DNA of 8,244 bases, taken from assembly GCA_019348265.1 (NCBI GenBank), contig JAHWJV010000145.1:1-8244 (forward strand). Direction: 5' to 3'. A model generated the notes under the pieces. That model was not told where the DNA came from, did not search any database, and was given only the letters and a program-made list of their open reading frames with translations. How positions within the stretch are numbered: position 1 is the first letter of the stretch; the number at the start of each line of letters is the position of its first letter. The DNA is from Gemmatimonadota bacterium. GTDB lineage: Bacteria; Gemmatimonadota; Gemmatimonadetes; Longimicrobiales; Longimicrobiaceae. Below, in pieces: positions 1 to 6,538 of this stretch. The translations under genes and the position numbers were made by a program.

Positions 1-71
1 TGCGCGGCGACCGGGCCGGCCGCCGCGAGAACCAGGAAGCCGAGCGCTACGAGAACCTCACGTACCCTCAT
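1..71 (-). CDS. Secreted or envelope protein, N-terminal signal peptide only (3' end beyond left edge)
   Basis: An ATG at 71-69 opens a frame that runs off the left edge. The 23 complete codons read MRVREVLVALGFLVLAAAGP then VAA. This is a typical signal peptide: a short basic start (R2, R4), a hydrophobic core of about 14 residues (VLVALGFLVLAAAG), and a small-residue region that could form a signal peptidase I site at or just past the edge. No cysteine lipobox is visible in the part present. A perfect GGAGGT ribosome site lies 5 nt upstream, which fixes the start. The mature protein is outside the window, so its function cannot be stated. The 212 bp spacer before it, with a hairpin and a possible promoter, suggests that it is transcribed separately from the dehydrogenase gene upstream. 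That a gene starts here and encodes an exported protein is well supported. Confidence 0.75.
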   Translation of the reverse strand, partial: MRVREVLVALGFLVLAAAGPVAA

Positions 72-76
72 AGGAC

Positions 77-82
77 ACCTCC
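77..82 (-). promoter_or_regulatory. Strong Shine-Dalgarno site for the secreted-protein gene
   Basis: The minus strand reads GGAGGT at 82-77, followed by GTCCT and then ATG at 71, a 5 nt spacing. It is the closest match to the anti-Shine-Dalgarno core at any start in the window, and it supports the start of the partial gene at 71. Confidence 0.75.
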
Positions 83-210
83 AGGAGAACGGTGATCTTG
101 ATCCTGCACGTTGGCGGCAACGGAACTGCTCAGACGAGGCGAAGACGCGGGAAGGTAGATCAGGGGGGTGTACGTTTTCCGGACGGTGCCTCAAGAAATT
201 CGCAGGCGGA

Positions 211-240
211 ACGATACGGCTCGGGCGAGCGGCGCGTCAA
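211..240 (-). promoter_or_regulatory. Possible sigma-70-type promoter for the secreted-protein gene
   Basis: On the minus strand, TTGACG (240-235, five of six matches to the -35 consensus) is followed after 18 nt by TATCGT (216-211, four of six matches to TATAAT). It points toward the secreted-protein gene and would leave a leader of roughly 130 nt. It lies just past the hairpin at 255-272, the expected place for a new promoter between two co-oriented genes. The spacer is very GC-rich and such matches can arise by chance, so this is only a candidate. Apart from it, the hairpin and the ribosome site, I see nothing in the 72-283 spacer. Confidence 0.3.
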
Positions 241-254
241 GACACCTGGCGGCC

Positions 255-272
255 CTCCCGCCGGAGCGGGAG
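255..272 (-). terminator. GC-rich hairpin after the amino-acid dehydrogenase gene, possible terminator
   Basis: CTCCCGC at 255-261 and GCGGGAG at 266-272 are perfect inverted copies around a CGGA tetraloop, giving a 7 bp stem. It begins 11 nt past the TGA stop (286-284) of the amino-acid dehydrogenase gene, where an intrinsic terminator would sit. No T-rich tract follows the stem on the minus strand, so it lacks the second half of a classical terminator. It may terminate weakly, stabilise the mRNA 3' end, or be incidental. Confidence 0.4.
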
Positions 273-283
273 CGGCGCAGCGA

Positions 284-1339
284 TCAGATCCAGGTGCGCT
301 GTACTTTCCTGACGGCCTCTATGCGCTCCTCGGCGACACGGTCGGCGGCACGGTAAGTCGGGAGGTGCTCCTCGCGGGCGAGCTCGAAGAGACGCGCCAG
401 CGTCCCGAAGATCTCCTCGGCCTTGCGCATCGACTGCTCCGGCAGCCAGCCCTTCACCTCGCCGTAGACGTTGATCACGCCGCCCGCGTTGATGACGTAG
501 TCCGGGGCGTAGAGGATGCCGCGCCGGTGGAGCTCGTCACCGTGGCGGTCGTCCTCGAGCTGGTTGTTCGCCGCCCCCGCCACGATGTCCGCCTTGAGCT
601 GCGGGATCGTCTCGTCGTTGATGGTCGCGCCGAGCGCGCACGGCGCGTAGATGTCGGATTCCACGGAGTATATCGCCTCGGGCTGGACCACCTCCGCGCC
701 GAACTCCCGCGCGATGCGTCCGGACCGTTCTTCGTCGATGTCCGTCACGATCAGACGCGCACCCTCGGCCGCGAGGTGCGCGCAGAGATAGTAGCCGACG
801 TGTCCCGCCCCCTGCACCGCCACGGTTCTGCCGGCCAGGCTCTCGGAGCCGTACTTCTCCAGCGCGGCGGCCTTGATCCCCTGGTACGTCCCATACGCCG
901 TGACGGGGGACGGATCTCCAGATTTCCCGGGGAGGCCGCTGACCCACGAAGTCTCCATGCTAACGTATTCCATGTCGCCGACCGACGTCCCCACATCCTC
1001 CGCGGTGATGTACCGGCCGCTCAGGCTCTCGATGAAGCGCCCGTGCGCGCGGAAGATCATCTCGCGACGGGCGGTGCGCGGATCACCGATGATCACCGCC
1101 TTCCCGCCGCCCAGGTTCAGCCCCGCGACCGCCGCCTTGTACGTCATCCCCCGCGAGAGGCGAAGCACGTCGATCAGCGCCTCCTCGTCCGAGGCATAGT
1201 TCCAGAACCGGGTCCCGCCCAGCGACGGACCCAGCGTCGTGTCGTGAATGGCGATGATGCCCCGGTAGCCGCACGACGGCTCGTGGCAGAAAACCACCTG
1301 CTCGTGGCCGTGCTCGGCGAGATGTTTGAATATTTCCAT
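284..1339 (-). CDS. Glu/Leu/Phe/Val dehydrogenase family protein, probably leucine dehydrogenase
   Basis: This 351-residue cytosolic enzyme should catalyse NAD-dependent reversible oxidative deamination of a branched-chain amino acid to the 2-oxo acid plus ammonia. The N-terminal half holds the substrate domain: HDTTLGPSLGGTRFW at 32-46, MTYKAA with K68, GLNLGGGK with the catalytic lysine K80, and AEDVGTS with D115. The Rossmann NAD domain follows, with VQGAGHVG at 175-182 carrying the GxGxxG turn and TDID at 199-202 at the end of the second strand. GAANNQL (255-261) and INAGGVINVYGE (283-294) are typical of the family. The length matches leucine dehydrogenases (about 350-365) and not the longer glutamate dehydrogenases. 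Phenylalanine or valine specificity cannot be excluded. The ATG at 1339 matches the family's usual MxIF start, but no Shine-Dalgarno site precedes it. A large inverted repeat lies immediately upstream and a hairpin lies 11 nt downstream. Confidence 0.92.
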   Translation of the reverse strand: MEIFKHLAEHGHEQVVFCHEPSCGYRGIIAIHDTTLGPSLGGTRFWNYASDEEALIDVLRLSRGMTYKAAVAGLNLGGGKAVIIGDPRTARREMIFRAHGRFIESLSGRYITAEDVGTSVGDMEYVSMETSWVSGLPGKSGDPSPVTAYGTYQGIKAAALEKYGSESLAGRTVAVQGAGHVGYYLCAHLAAEGARLIVTDIDEERSGRIAREFGAEVVQPEAIYSVESDIYAPCALGATINDETIPQLKADIVAGAANNQLEDDRHGDELHRRGILYAPDYVINAGGVINVYGEVKGWLPEQSMRKAEEIFGTLARLFELAREEHLPTYRAADRVAEERIEAVRKVQRTWI

Positions 1340-1362
1340 TGGGAGACTAGCGTCGGATCGTT

Positions 1363-1423
1363 AGTTGCCAGTTGCCAGTTACCAGTCGGGCAGCTGCCGG
1401 ACTGGCAACTGGAACTGGCAACT
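1363..1423. repeat. Imperfect inverted repeat of iterated TTGCCAGT motifs (long hairpin)
   Basis: The left arm (1363-1386) contains the 7 bp unit AGTTGCC twice followed by the variant AGTTACC. The right arm (1401-1423) holds the reverse complement. Folded by eye, 22 Watson-Crick pairs form with one mismatch and one bulged base. The 14 nt loop (1387-1400) contains its own palindrome, GGCAGCTGCC (1389-1398). The whole structure sits between the stop of the 3-hydroxybutyryl-CoA dehydrogenase gene (1431-1429) and the start of the amino-acid dehydrogenase gene (1339), filling most of an 89 bp spacer. It could be a REP- or MITE-like dispersed repeat, an mRNA-stability or processing hairpin, or a terminator without a U-tract. 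Hexamers GACTAG flank it on both sides. Confidence 0.85.
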
Positions 1424-1428
1424 GGCGA

Positions 1429-2277
<849 letters not shown>

Positions 2278-2286
2278 AGTCAAAAC

Positions 2287-2422
2287 AATTCTGAAATTTA
2301 AATTTTGAATGTCGAATCGAAAGATGGCGACGTACTCTTCCCCCGAGCAACGTTCCGCGCACGATCAGATCGAACGCGAAGTCCAGACGGCCTGAGTCCA
2401 TTCAACATTCAAAATCAGAATT
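2287..2422. repeat. AT-rich imperfect inverted repeat of TTTTGAAT motifs upstream of hbd
   Basis: The arms are 2287-2317 and 2400-2422. AATTCTG (2287-2293) pairs with CAGAATT (2416-2422), ATTTTGAATG (2302-2311) pairs with CATTCAAAAT (2406-2415), and 2312-2317 pairs with 2400-2405 with one mismatch. An 8 nt AAATTTAA stretch (2294-2301) is unpaired. That makes about 22 pairs around an 82 nt GC-rich loop. The arms are strikingly AT-rich against the surrounding coding DNA and contain the octamer TTTTGAAT iterated on the minus strand. The outer end of the right arm overlaps the stop codon of the small membrane-protein gene (2424-2422). The element fills nearly all of the 144 bp spacer before the dehydrogenase. 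I found no convincing promoter or ribosome site in this spacer. Confidence 0.75.
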
Positions 2423-2805
2423 CAAAAGTGCAGTTCAGCTCCCCAGGCGATGAAGTAGAACGCGATGAGGATCAGGCCGGTGCAGACGAGCCACCAGGCG
2501 AAGTTGTCGTGGAAGCCGGTCTGGGTGAGGCGGGCGCGGCGTCGGGCCTCGCGGGCCTCGGCGATTGAGCCGGCGTCGTGGACCTCGCGGAAGCCGAGGG
2601 GCGAGGCGAAGGTGAGCAGGCCTGCGAGGCCGAAGAGGACCGCGAGCACGCCGCCGGTCCAGAGCGTCAGGAGCCAGGCTCGGGCGCGTTCAGCCTCCGA
2701 GGTGATCCGCAGCGCTTCGTACGGAAAGAGCACGGCGGACGCGGACGCGAGGAGGAGGGCCAGCCCGAACGCACACGCCCAGAAGCGAATGACGGAACGC
2801 GTCAT
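2422..2805 (-). CDS. Small multi-pass membrane protein of unknown function
   Basis: I do not recognise a family for this 127-residue protein. Three hydrophobic stretches can be seen: about 7-26 (RFWACAFGLALLLASASAVL), about 44-67 (WLLTLWTGGVLAVLFGLAGLL) and about 103-122 (AWWLVCTGLILIAFYFIAWG). Between the second and third lies a charged loop (residues 72-100) rich in Arg and Glu. It is probably an inner-membrane protein with three helices. The start at ATG 2805 forms an ATGA overlap with the stop of the upstream CPBP protease gene, and AGAGGG (2817-2812) provides a ribosome site 6 nt before it. A longer in-frame reading up to 2967 is rejected because it runs through the protease gene. The coupling suggests co-expression with the protease, perhaps as a partner, but nothing in the sequence proves that. 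The last residues and the TGA overlap the AT-rich repeat, so the C-terminus may have been altered by that element. Confidence 0.75.
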   Translation of the reverse strand: MTRSVIRFWACAFGLALLLASASAVLFPYEALRITSEAERARAWLLTLWTGGVLAVLFGLAGLLTFASPLGFREVHDAGSIAEAREARRRARLTQTGFHDNFAWWLVCTGLILIAFYFIAWGAELHF

Positions 2806-3704
2806 GGGCCGCCCTCTGGCAGGCGGGAGTCCACGAGCGGGCGCAGGGCGCGCATCTCGGGCGGCTCGTGCAGGCGCTTCGTGCGCACGGTCCAGGCGGT
2901 GCCGGCGACGATCACGAGTGTGCCGGCGAGCCCGGCTTCGGGGCCGAAGCCGCCACCGGTCCACCAATCCGCGCCGGTTTCCACGGCGTCATAGAGCGGC
3001 GTGTCCAGGAGCACGAGTCCGCTGACGGGAAAGCCGAGCGCCGCGGCCATCGTCCAGTTCCAGCCCGAGTGGAGAGCGGTCGCGAACCAGAGGGAGCGGG
3101 TGCGAAGGTAGGCGAAGCCGAGCAGCACGCCGGCGAGGAAGATGTTCACGACGGCGATGGAGTCTACCTCGGGGTTGCCGAGGTGAACGGCCGCGAAAAG
3201 TGCTGAGGTGACGAGCACCGTCGGCCAGACGCCAATTGCCTCCACGAGGGCCTGGAAGGCATAGCCGCGGAACAGGACCTCTTCAGCCGCGGCGGCGATG
3301 CTGAAGAAGGCGAAGGTCCAGGCCAGCGTGCGGACGTACTCGCCAGCGGTGCCGGTGTCGGGCACGAACGTGGCGGTGCCGCTCAGCAGGAGGAGAATCG
3401 TCGCCGCCGCGATGAGCGCGGAGCCGAGCACGAAGCCGAAGAGGATCTCACCGGGAGTGGCGCGGGTGATCGCGAACCCCAGCGCACCGGGCGGTCGCTC
3501 GTCGAAGCGCGCGAGCATCACCCACCCTGCGATCAGCCCGGCCGCCGTCAGCAATGCGATATCGAGCCAGTCCAGCCTCGTCCGCGGGAGCAGCGCGGCC
3601 GCGAACTGAGCGGCGATGGCGAGCAGCAGGAGCAGAGCGACGTAGAGGAGGACCCGCCAGCCTGCGCGGGCCCTCCCGTCCACCCTGAGCCAGGAGCGCT
3701 CCAC
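2802..3704 (-). CDS. CPBP family intramembrane glutamic endopeptidase (Abi/CAAX protease-like)
   Basis: This 300-residue polytopic membrane protein has the full CPBP/ABI (Rce1-like) motif set. EEVLFRGYAF at 141-150 is the EExxxR motif with E141, E142 and R146. FAAVH at 170-174 supplies H174, and LHSGWN at 211-216 supplies H212 and N216. Hydrophobic segments occur at about 17-38, 47-65, 86-109, 127-140, 160-174, 185-201 and 257-272, so the active site lies in the membrane. Members cleave prenylated proteins or peptides in other organisms; bacterial members are mostly uncharacterised and some serve bacteriocin processing or immunity. No bacteriocin or prenylated substrate is visible here. The start is GTG at 3704 with a weak GGGGA upstream; a later GTG at residue 8 is an alternative. 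It lies 24 bp after bioY and overlaps the small membrane-protein gene by 4 bp (ATGA). Confidence 0.9.
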   Translation of the reverse strand: MERSWLRVDGRARAGWRVLLYVALLLLLAIAAQFAAALLPRTRLDWLDIALLTAAGLIAGWVMLARFDERPPGALGFAITRATPGEILFGFVLGSALIAAATILLLLSGTATFVPDTGTAGEYVRTLAWTFAFFSIAAAAEEVLFRGYAFQALVEAIGVWPTVLVTSALFAAVHLGNPEVDSIAVVNIFLAGVLLGFAYLRTRSLWFATALHSGWNWTMAAALGFPVSGLVLLDTPLYDAVETGADWWTGGGFGPEAGLAGTLVIVAGTAWTVRTKRLHEPPEMRALRPLVDSRLPEGGP

Positions 3705-3728
3705 CTCTTCCCCGCCTATGGTCCGCCG

Positions 3729-4304
3729 CTAGCGCGCGAAGAGATCCCTCGATCGGTCACCGAGACGGGCGATGATGACGGCAGCCAGCACGACCTTCAC
3801 CATGTCGGCGAGCACGAAGGGGCGGAGTCCCCAGACCACGGCGACGTCGAACGAGCCGGTAGCGGTGAGCCACGCCAGGCCTCCGGCGTAGATCGTGGCG
3901 AGGCCGACGAGCAGACCGCCGATGGTACGGAGCAGCCCCGCTCCGGTCAGCGCACCCACGAGAAACGCCGCGAGCGGGTAGGCCATCAGGTAGCCGCCGG
4001 TCGGTCCCAGGAGGTAGGCAGCGCCGCCGCCGGCGGCGAACACCGGGAGACCGGACACGCCGGCGGCCAGGTACGCGATCTGGCTCGCGGCGCCCAGACG
4101 AGCCCCGAGCAGTGCCCCGGCCAGCATCACCACCAGCGGCTGGAAGGTGAAGGGGATCGGCGTGCCCGGAAGCGGCAGCGAGATCTTGGCGCTCAGCGCC
4201 GTCGCGATGGCGAAGACCAGGACGCCGATTACGCCCCGGACGGTGCGCGACGGAAGGACGTCGGCGCGGGTCGAGGTAGCCAGGCTGCTGCGAGAAGTGC
4301 TCAT
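3729..4304 (-). CDS. bioY: Biotin transporter BioY (ECF S component)
   Basis: This 191-residue integral membrane protein belongs to the BioY family, the biotin-binding S component of energy-coupling-factor transporters. Family hallmarks are in order: LPLPGTPIPFTFQPLVVML (43-61), AGALLGARLGAASQIAYL (62-79), GVSGLPVFAAGG (82-93), YLLGPTGGYLMAYP (97-110) and RPFVLADMVKVVLA (161-174), with the conserved D167 and K170 in the last helix. About six hydrophobic segments fit the fold. No EcfA or EcfT genes are present, so it either uses an energising module encoded elsewhere or works alone, as reported for some BioY proteins. The start is ATG 4304; no earlier ATG or GTG exists in frame before the thiolase stop, and no clear Shine-Dalgarno site is seen. 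It follows the thiolase by 61 bp. Biotin supply for acyl-CoA carboxylases would suit the acyl-CoA genes around it, which is inference. Confidence 0.95.
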   Translation of the reverse strand: MSTSRSSLATSTRADVLPSRTVRGVIGVLVFAIATALSAKISLPLPGTPIPFTFQPLVVMLAGALLGARLGAASQIAYLAAGVSGLPVFAAGGGAAYLLGPTGGYLMAYPLAAFLVGALTGAGLLRTIGGLLVGLATIYAGGLAWLTATGSFDVAVVWGLRPFVLADMVKVVLAAVIIARLGDRSRDLFAR

Positions 4305-4365
4305 CGATCTTGCGCGGGTGCGAGGGTATGGGTTCGTACTGCCGGGTCGGTTCTGGACGGGTAGA

Positions 4366-5592
4366 TCAGGATGCGCGCTCTACGGACAGGGCGACGGCGT
4401 CACCGCCGCCCAGGCACAGGGTCGCGAGTCCGTTCTCCTTGTCGCGATCGCGAAGGGCGTGGACCAGGGTGGTGAGAACTCGCGCGCCACTCGCGCCGAT
4501 CGGGTGACCGAGCGCGATCGCGCCCCCGTTCACGTTCACCCGGTCCCAGTCCCACCCGAGCCCCTGGCCGTTCGCCAGCGCCTGTGACGCGAACGCCTCA
4601 TTCGCCTCGATGAGGTCGTAGTCGGAGATGGCGGTTCCGGCCTTCCCCATCAGCTTCTGCACCGCATGAATGGGGGCGAAGAAGAGGTCGCGCGGCTCGA
4701 CCGCGCCCGTCGAGTAGCCGGTGATCCTGGCGAGAATCGTCAAGCCGGCCGCGTTCGCGTAGTCCTCGGAGACGATCACCAGCGCCGCCCCACCATCGTT
4801 CATCGAAGACGCGTTGCCCGCGGTGACGGTCAGCTCCTTCACGTCCTCCGGCGCGTGATCGGCGAAGGCGGGACGAAGCTTCGCCAGCGCCTCGAGACTC
4901 GTGTCGGCGCGCGGGCCCTCGTCCGTGTCCACCAGAGTGGTACCTTTGCGGCCGGGTACCTCCACCGGCACGATCTCCTCGCGGAACTTGCCAGCCTCGA
5001 TGGCCGCCACCGCCTTACGGTGGGAGGATACCGCGTACTCGTCCATCTGCTGGCGCGTGAGCCCGGCCTTGTTGGCCGTGTACTCCGCGTGTCCTCCCAT
5101 GTGCACCTCGCAGAAGGAGCACCAGAGGCCGTCGCGCACCACTCCATCCACCAGTGTCTGGTCGCCGAACTTCACCCCCTGGCGGTGGCCGTAAAGGTAG
5201 AAGGGCGCCCCGGACATGGATTCCTGCCCGCCGGCGACGATGGCGCGGCTGTCACCGGCACGGATGGACTGCGCGGCGAGCATCACCGCCTTGAGGCCGG
5301 AGCCGCACACCTTGTTGATGGTCATGGCAGGCACGGTCTCGGGGACCCCACCGTTGTAGGCGGCCTGGCGGGCGGGTGCCTGACCGGTACCCGCCTGCAC
5401 GACATGGCCCATGATCGCCTCGTCCACGTCCTCGGCGGGCACACCCGAGCGCTCCAGCGCCGCGCGGATCGCCGCGCCACCGAGCGCCGGAGCCGAAATC
5501 GCCGACAGCGCGCCAAGATAGCGCCCGATCGGTGTGCGCGCCGCGCTCACGATCACAGGCGTGGTGCGCGGGTCCGATTTGGTCATGACCAT
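4366..5592 (-). CDS. Acetyl-CoA C-acetyltransferase (thiolase)
   Basis: This 408-residue cytosolic thiolase should condense two acetyl-CoA to acetoacetyl-CoA, or run the reverse cleavage in beta-oxidation. PVIVSAARTPIG (12-23) is the usual N-terminus. INKVCGSGLKAV (92-103) carries the acylated cysteine C96. GGQESMSGAP (121-130) and HMGGHAE (164-170) follow. NEAFASQ (331-337), NVNGGAIALGHPIGASGAR (353-371) with H363, and LCLGGGDAVA (392-401) with C393 complete the active site. The length (about 390-410) fits biosynthetic and degradative thiolases of the AtoB/PhaA/ThlA type, and the sequence alone does not separate these. ATG 5592 is preferred because GAGAGG (5604-5599) lies 6 nt upstream; ATG 5586 is the alternative. 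It starts 10 nt after the MBL hydrolase stop, so the two are probably cotranscribed. Its product is the substrate of the 3-hydroxybutyryl-CoA dehydrogenase further downstream. Confidence 0.95.
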   Translation of the reverse strand: MVMTKSDPRTTPVIVSAARTPIGRYLGALSAISAPALGGAAIRAALERSGVPAEDVDEAIMGHVVQAGTGQAPARQAAYNGGVPETVPAMTINKVCGSGLKAVMLAAQSIRAGDSRAIVAGGQESMSGAPFYLYGHRQGVKFGDQTLVDGVVRDGLWCSFCEVHMGGHAEYTANKAGLTRQQMDEYAVSSHRKAVAAIEAGKFREEIVPVEVPGRKGTTLVDTDEGPRADTSLEALAKLRPAFADHAPEDVKELTVTAGNASSMNDGGAALVIVSEDYANAAGLTILARITGYSTGAVEPRDLFFAPIHAVQKLMGKAGTAISDYDLIEANEAFASQALANGQGLGWDWDRVNVNGGAIALGHPIGASGARVLTTLVHALRDRDKENGLATLCLGGGDAVALSVERAS

Positions 5593-5598
5593 CCAGAT

Positions 5599-5604
5599 CC
5601 TCTC
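5599..5604 (-). promoter_or_regulatory. Ribosome binding site that selects the thiolase start
   Basis: GAGAGG at 5604-5599 on the minus strand overlaps the stop codon of the MBL hydrolase gene and lies 6 nt before ATG 5592 but 12 nt before ATG 5586, favouring the first ATG. The exonuclease start has a nearly identical leader: GAGAGGAT, then CTGG close to the start codon. Confidence 0.6.
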
Positions 5605-6538
5605 ATGCTTTCACCTCTTCCAGCACCAGTCCGCGCTCGCCGCGCACCGCATACCCCCAGGGGATTACCGGGTCGTGGGTGGAGACGAGCAGCCATCTTT
5701 CCTCCTCGGCCCGCTCGAGGAGCGCGCGTTTGGACTCGAGTGTCACCAGCGGCTCGACATCGTAACCCATGATCCACGGCAGCGGGAGATGCGCCATCGT
5801 CGGAATCAGGTCGGCGACGAAGCACGCCGTCTCTCCGCCCGAGCGAACCCGGACCGACTGGTGGTGCGGAACGTGGCCCGGCGTACGCAAGGTCGAGATC
5901 CCCGGGACCACTTCCACGTCGCCCTCCACCAGGTCGAGAGCGCCCGCCGTGCGAACGGGATCGAAGTTGTCGCGCAGGTAGCTGGCCTGCGTGCGCTCGT
6001 TCCGCCAGTGCGCGTACTCCCACTCCCCGCGCTGGACCACGTATCGGGCTCCCGGGAAGGAGAGCCTCACCTCCCCCGCTCCGTCGCGGTAACTGTTCCC
6101 CCCCGCGTGGTCGAAGTGCAGGTGGGTGTTCACCACCACTCCGACGTCGTCCGGAGAGAAGCCGGCCGCGCGGACGGCCGCCTGCAGGCGGTCCGGAGCG
6201 TCCGCGTATCCCGGCGGGGCGGCGTTTTCGACGCCGTAGATCCGGATGAACTTCTCGTTCTCCTTGTTCCCGATCCCGGTCTCGATGAGCACCAGCTCGT
6301 CCGCCGTTTCGACCAGCAGGCAGCGGAGGGCGAGCGGGATCCTATTGCGCTCGTCCGCGGGGATGCGGCTTTCCCAGAGCGGCTTGGGAACGACACCGAA
6401 CATCGCTCCTCCGTCCAGTCGCTGGAGTCCGGCCTCCAGCGCATGGATGCGGAAGTCGCCGAGGGTACGCGAGCGCAGCAGCGGCAGATCGTCGGCCCCG
6501 CGGGGGAGGCGCGCTTCGCTCACGCCGAGTCCATCCAT
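5603..6538 (-). CDS. MBL-fold metallo-hydrolase (lactonase-like)
   Basis: This protein of about 311 residues has the complete two-metal site of the metallo-beta-lactamase superfamily. THLHFDHAGG (138-147) is HxHxDH with H139, H141, D143 and H144. The third histidine is H222 in TPGHVPHHQS, the bridging aspartate is D243 in FVADLIP, and the last histidine is H288 in STHDP. The N-terminal RLDGGAMFGVVPKPLW (40-55) is characteristic of a subgroup that includes quorum-quenching lactonase-like proteins (YtnP/AHL-lactonase relatives). The substrate is unknown; hydrolysis of a lactone or other ester is plausible. It is predicted cytosolic, with no signal peptide. The start is uncertain: ATG 6538 overlaps the exonuclease end by 19 bp, GTG 6523 would form a tidy GTGA overlap, and ATG 6604 would put 22 extra Arg- and Ala-rich residues inside the exonuclease gene. 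It ends 10 nt before the thiolase. Confidence 0.88.
   Translation of the reverse strand: MDGLGVSEARLPRGADDLPLLRSRTLGDFRIHALEAGLQRLDGGAMFGVVPKPLWESRIPADERNRIPLALRCLLVETADELVLIETGIGNKENEKFIRIYGVENAAPPGYADAPDRLQAAVRAAGFSPDDVGVVVNTHLHFDHAGGNSYRDGAGEVRLSFPGARYVVQRGEWEYAHWRNERTQASYLRDNFDPVRTAGALDLVEGDVEVVPGISTLRTPGHVPHHQSVRVRSGGETACFVADLIPTMAHLPLPWIMGYDVEPLVTLESKRALLERAEEERWLLVSTHDPVIPWGYAVRGERGLVLEEVKA

Noticed and set aside
154..164. The 11 bp string GGTAGATCAGG occurs at 154-164 and again at 4360-4370
   Set aside because: Several 11 bp matches are expected by chance in a window of this size, and the two contexts share nothing else.
1363..1423. Short direct repeats considered as a CRISPR array
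   Set aside because: The units are 7-8 bp, have no unique spacers, are mirrored rather than head-to-tail, and no cas gene is present.
2278..2283. TTG start two codons upstream of the hbd ATG
   Set aside because: ATG 2277 gives the family-typical MxIxxVAVIGAGTMG start. The TTG has no Shine-Dalgarno support either.
2806..2967. N-terminal extension of the small membrane protein up to 2967
   Set aside because: The extension lies inside the CPBP protease gene in another frame, is Arg/Pro-rich, and the ATG at 2805 has a ribosome site and an ATGA overlap.
4305..4365. Gap between thiolase and bioY inspected for a promoter, riboswitch or biotin operator
   Set aside because: The 61 bp are GC-rich with several scattered ACCC strings but show no stem of note, no -35/-10 pair and no recognisable BirA or BioR site.
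4366..4410. GGGDAVA in place of the more common GGGxG near the thiolase C-terminus as a defective active site
   Set aside because: C393 and the following small residues still fit the general thiolase C-terminal signature, and C96, N331 and H363 are intact.
4666..5772. Plus-strand open frame of 368 codons opposite the thiolase, and a similar one at 5534-6715 opposite the MBL hydrolase
   Set aside because: Both mirror well-supported minus-strand genes and have the Arg/His/Gly-rich composition of antisense high-GC frames, with no motifs.
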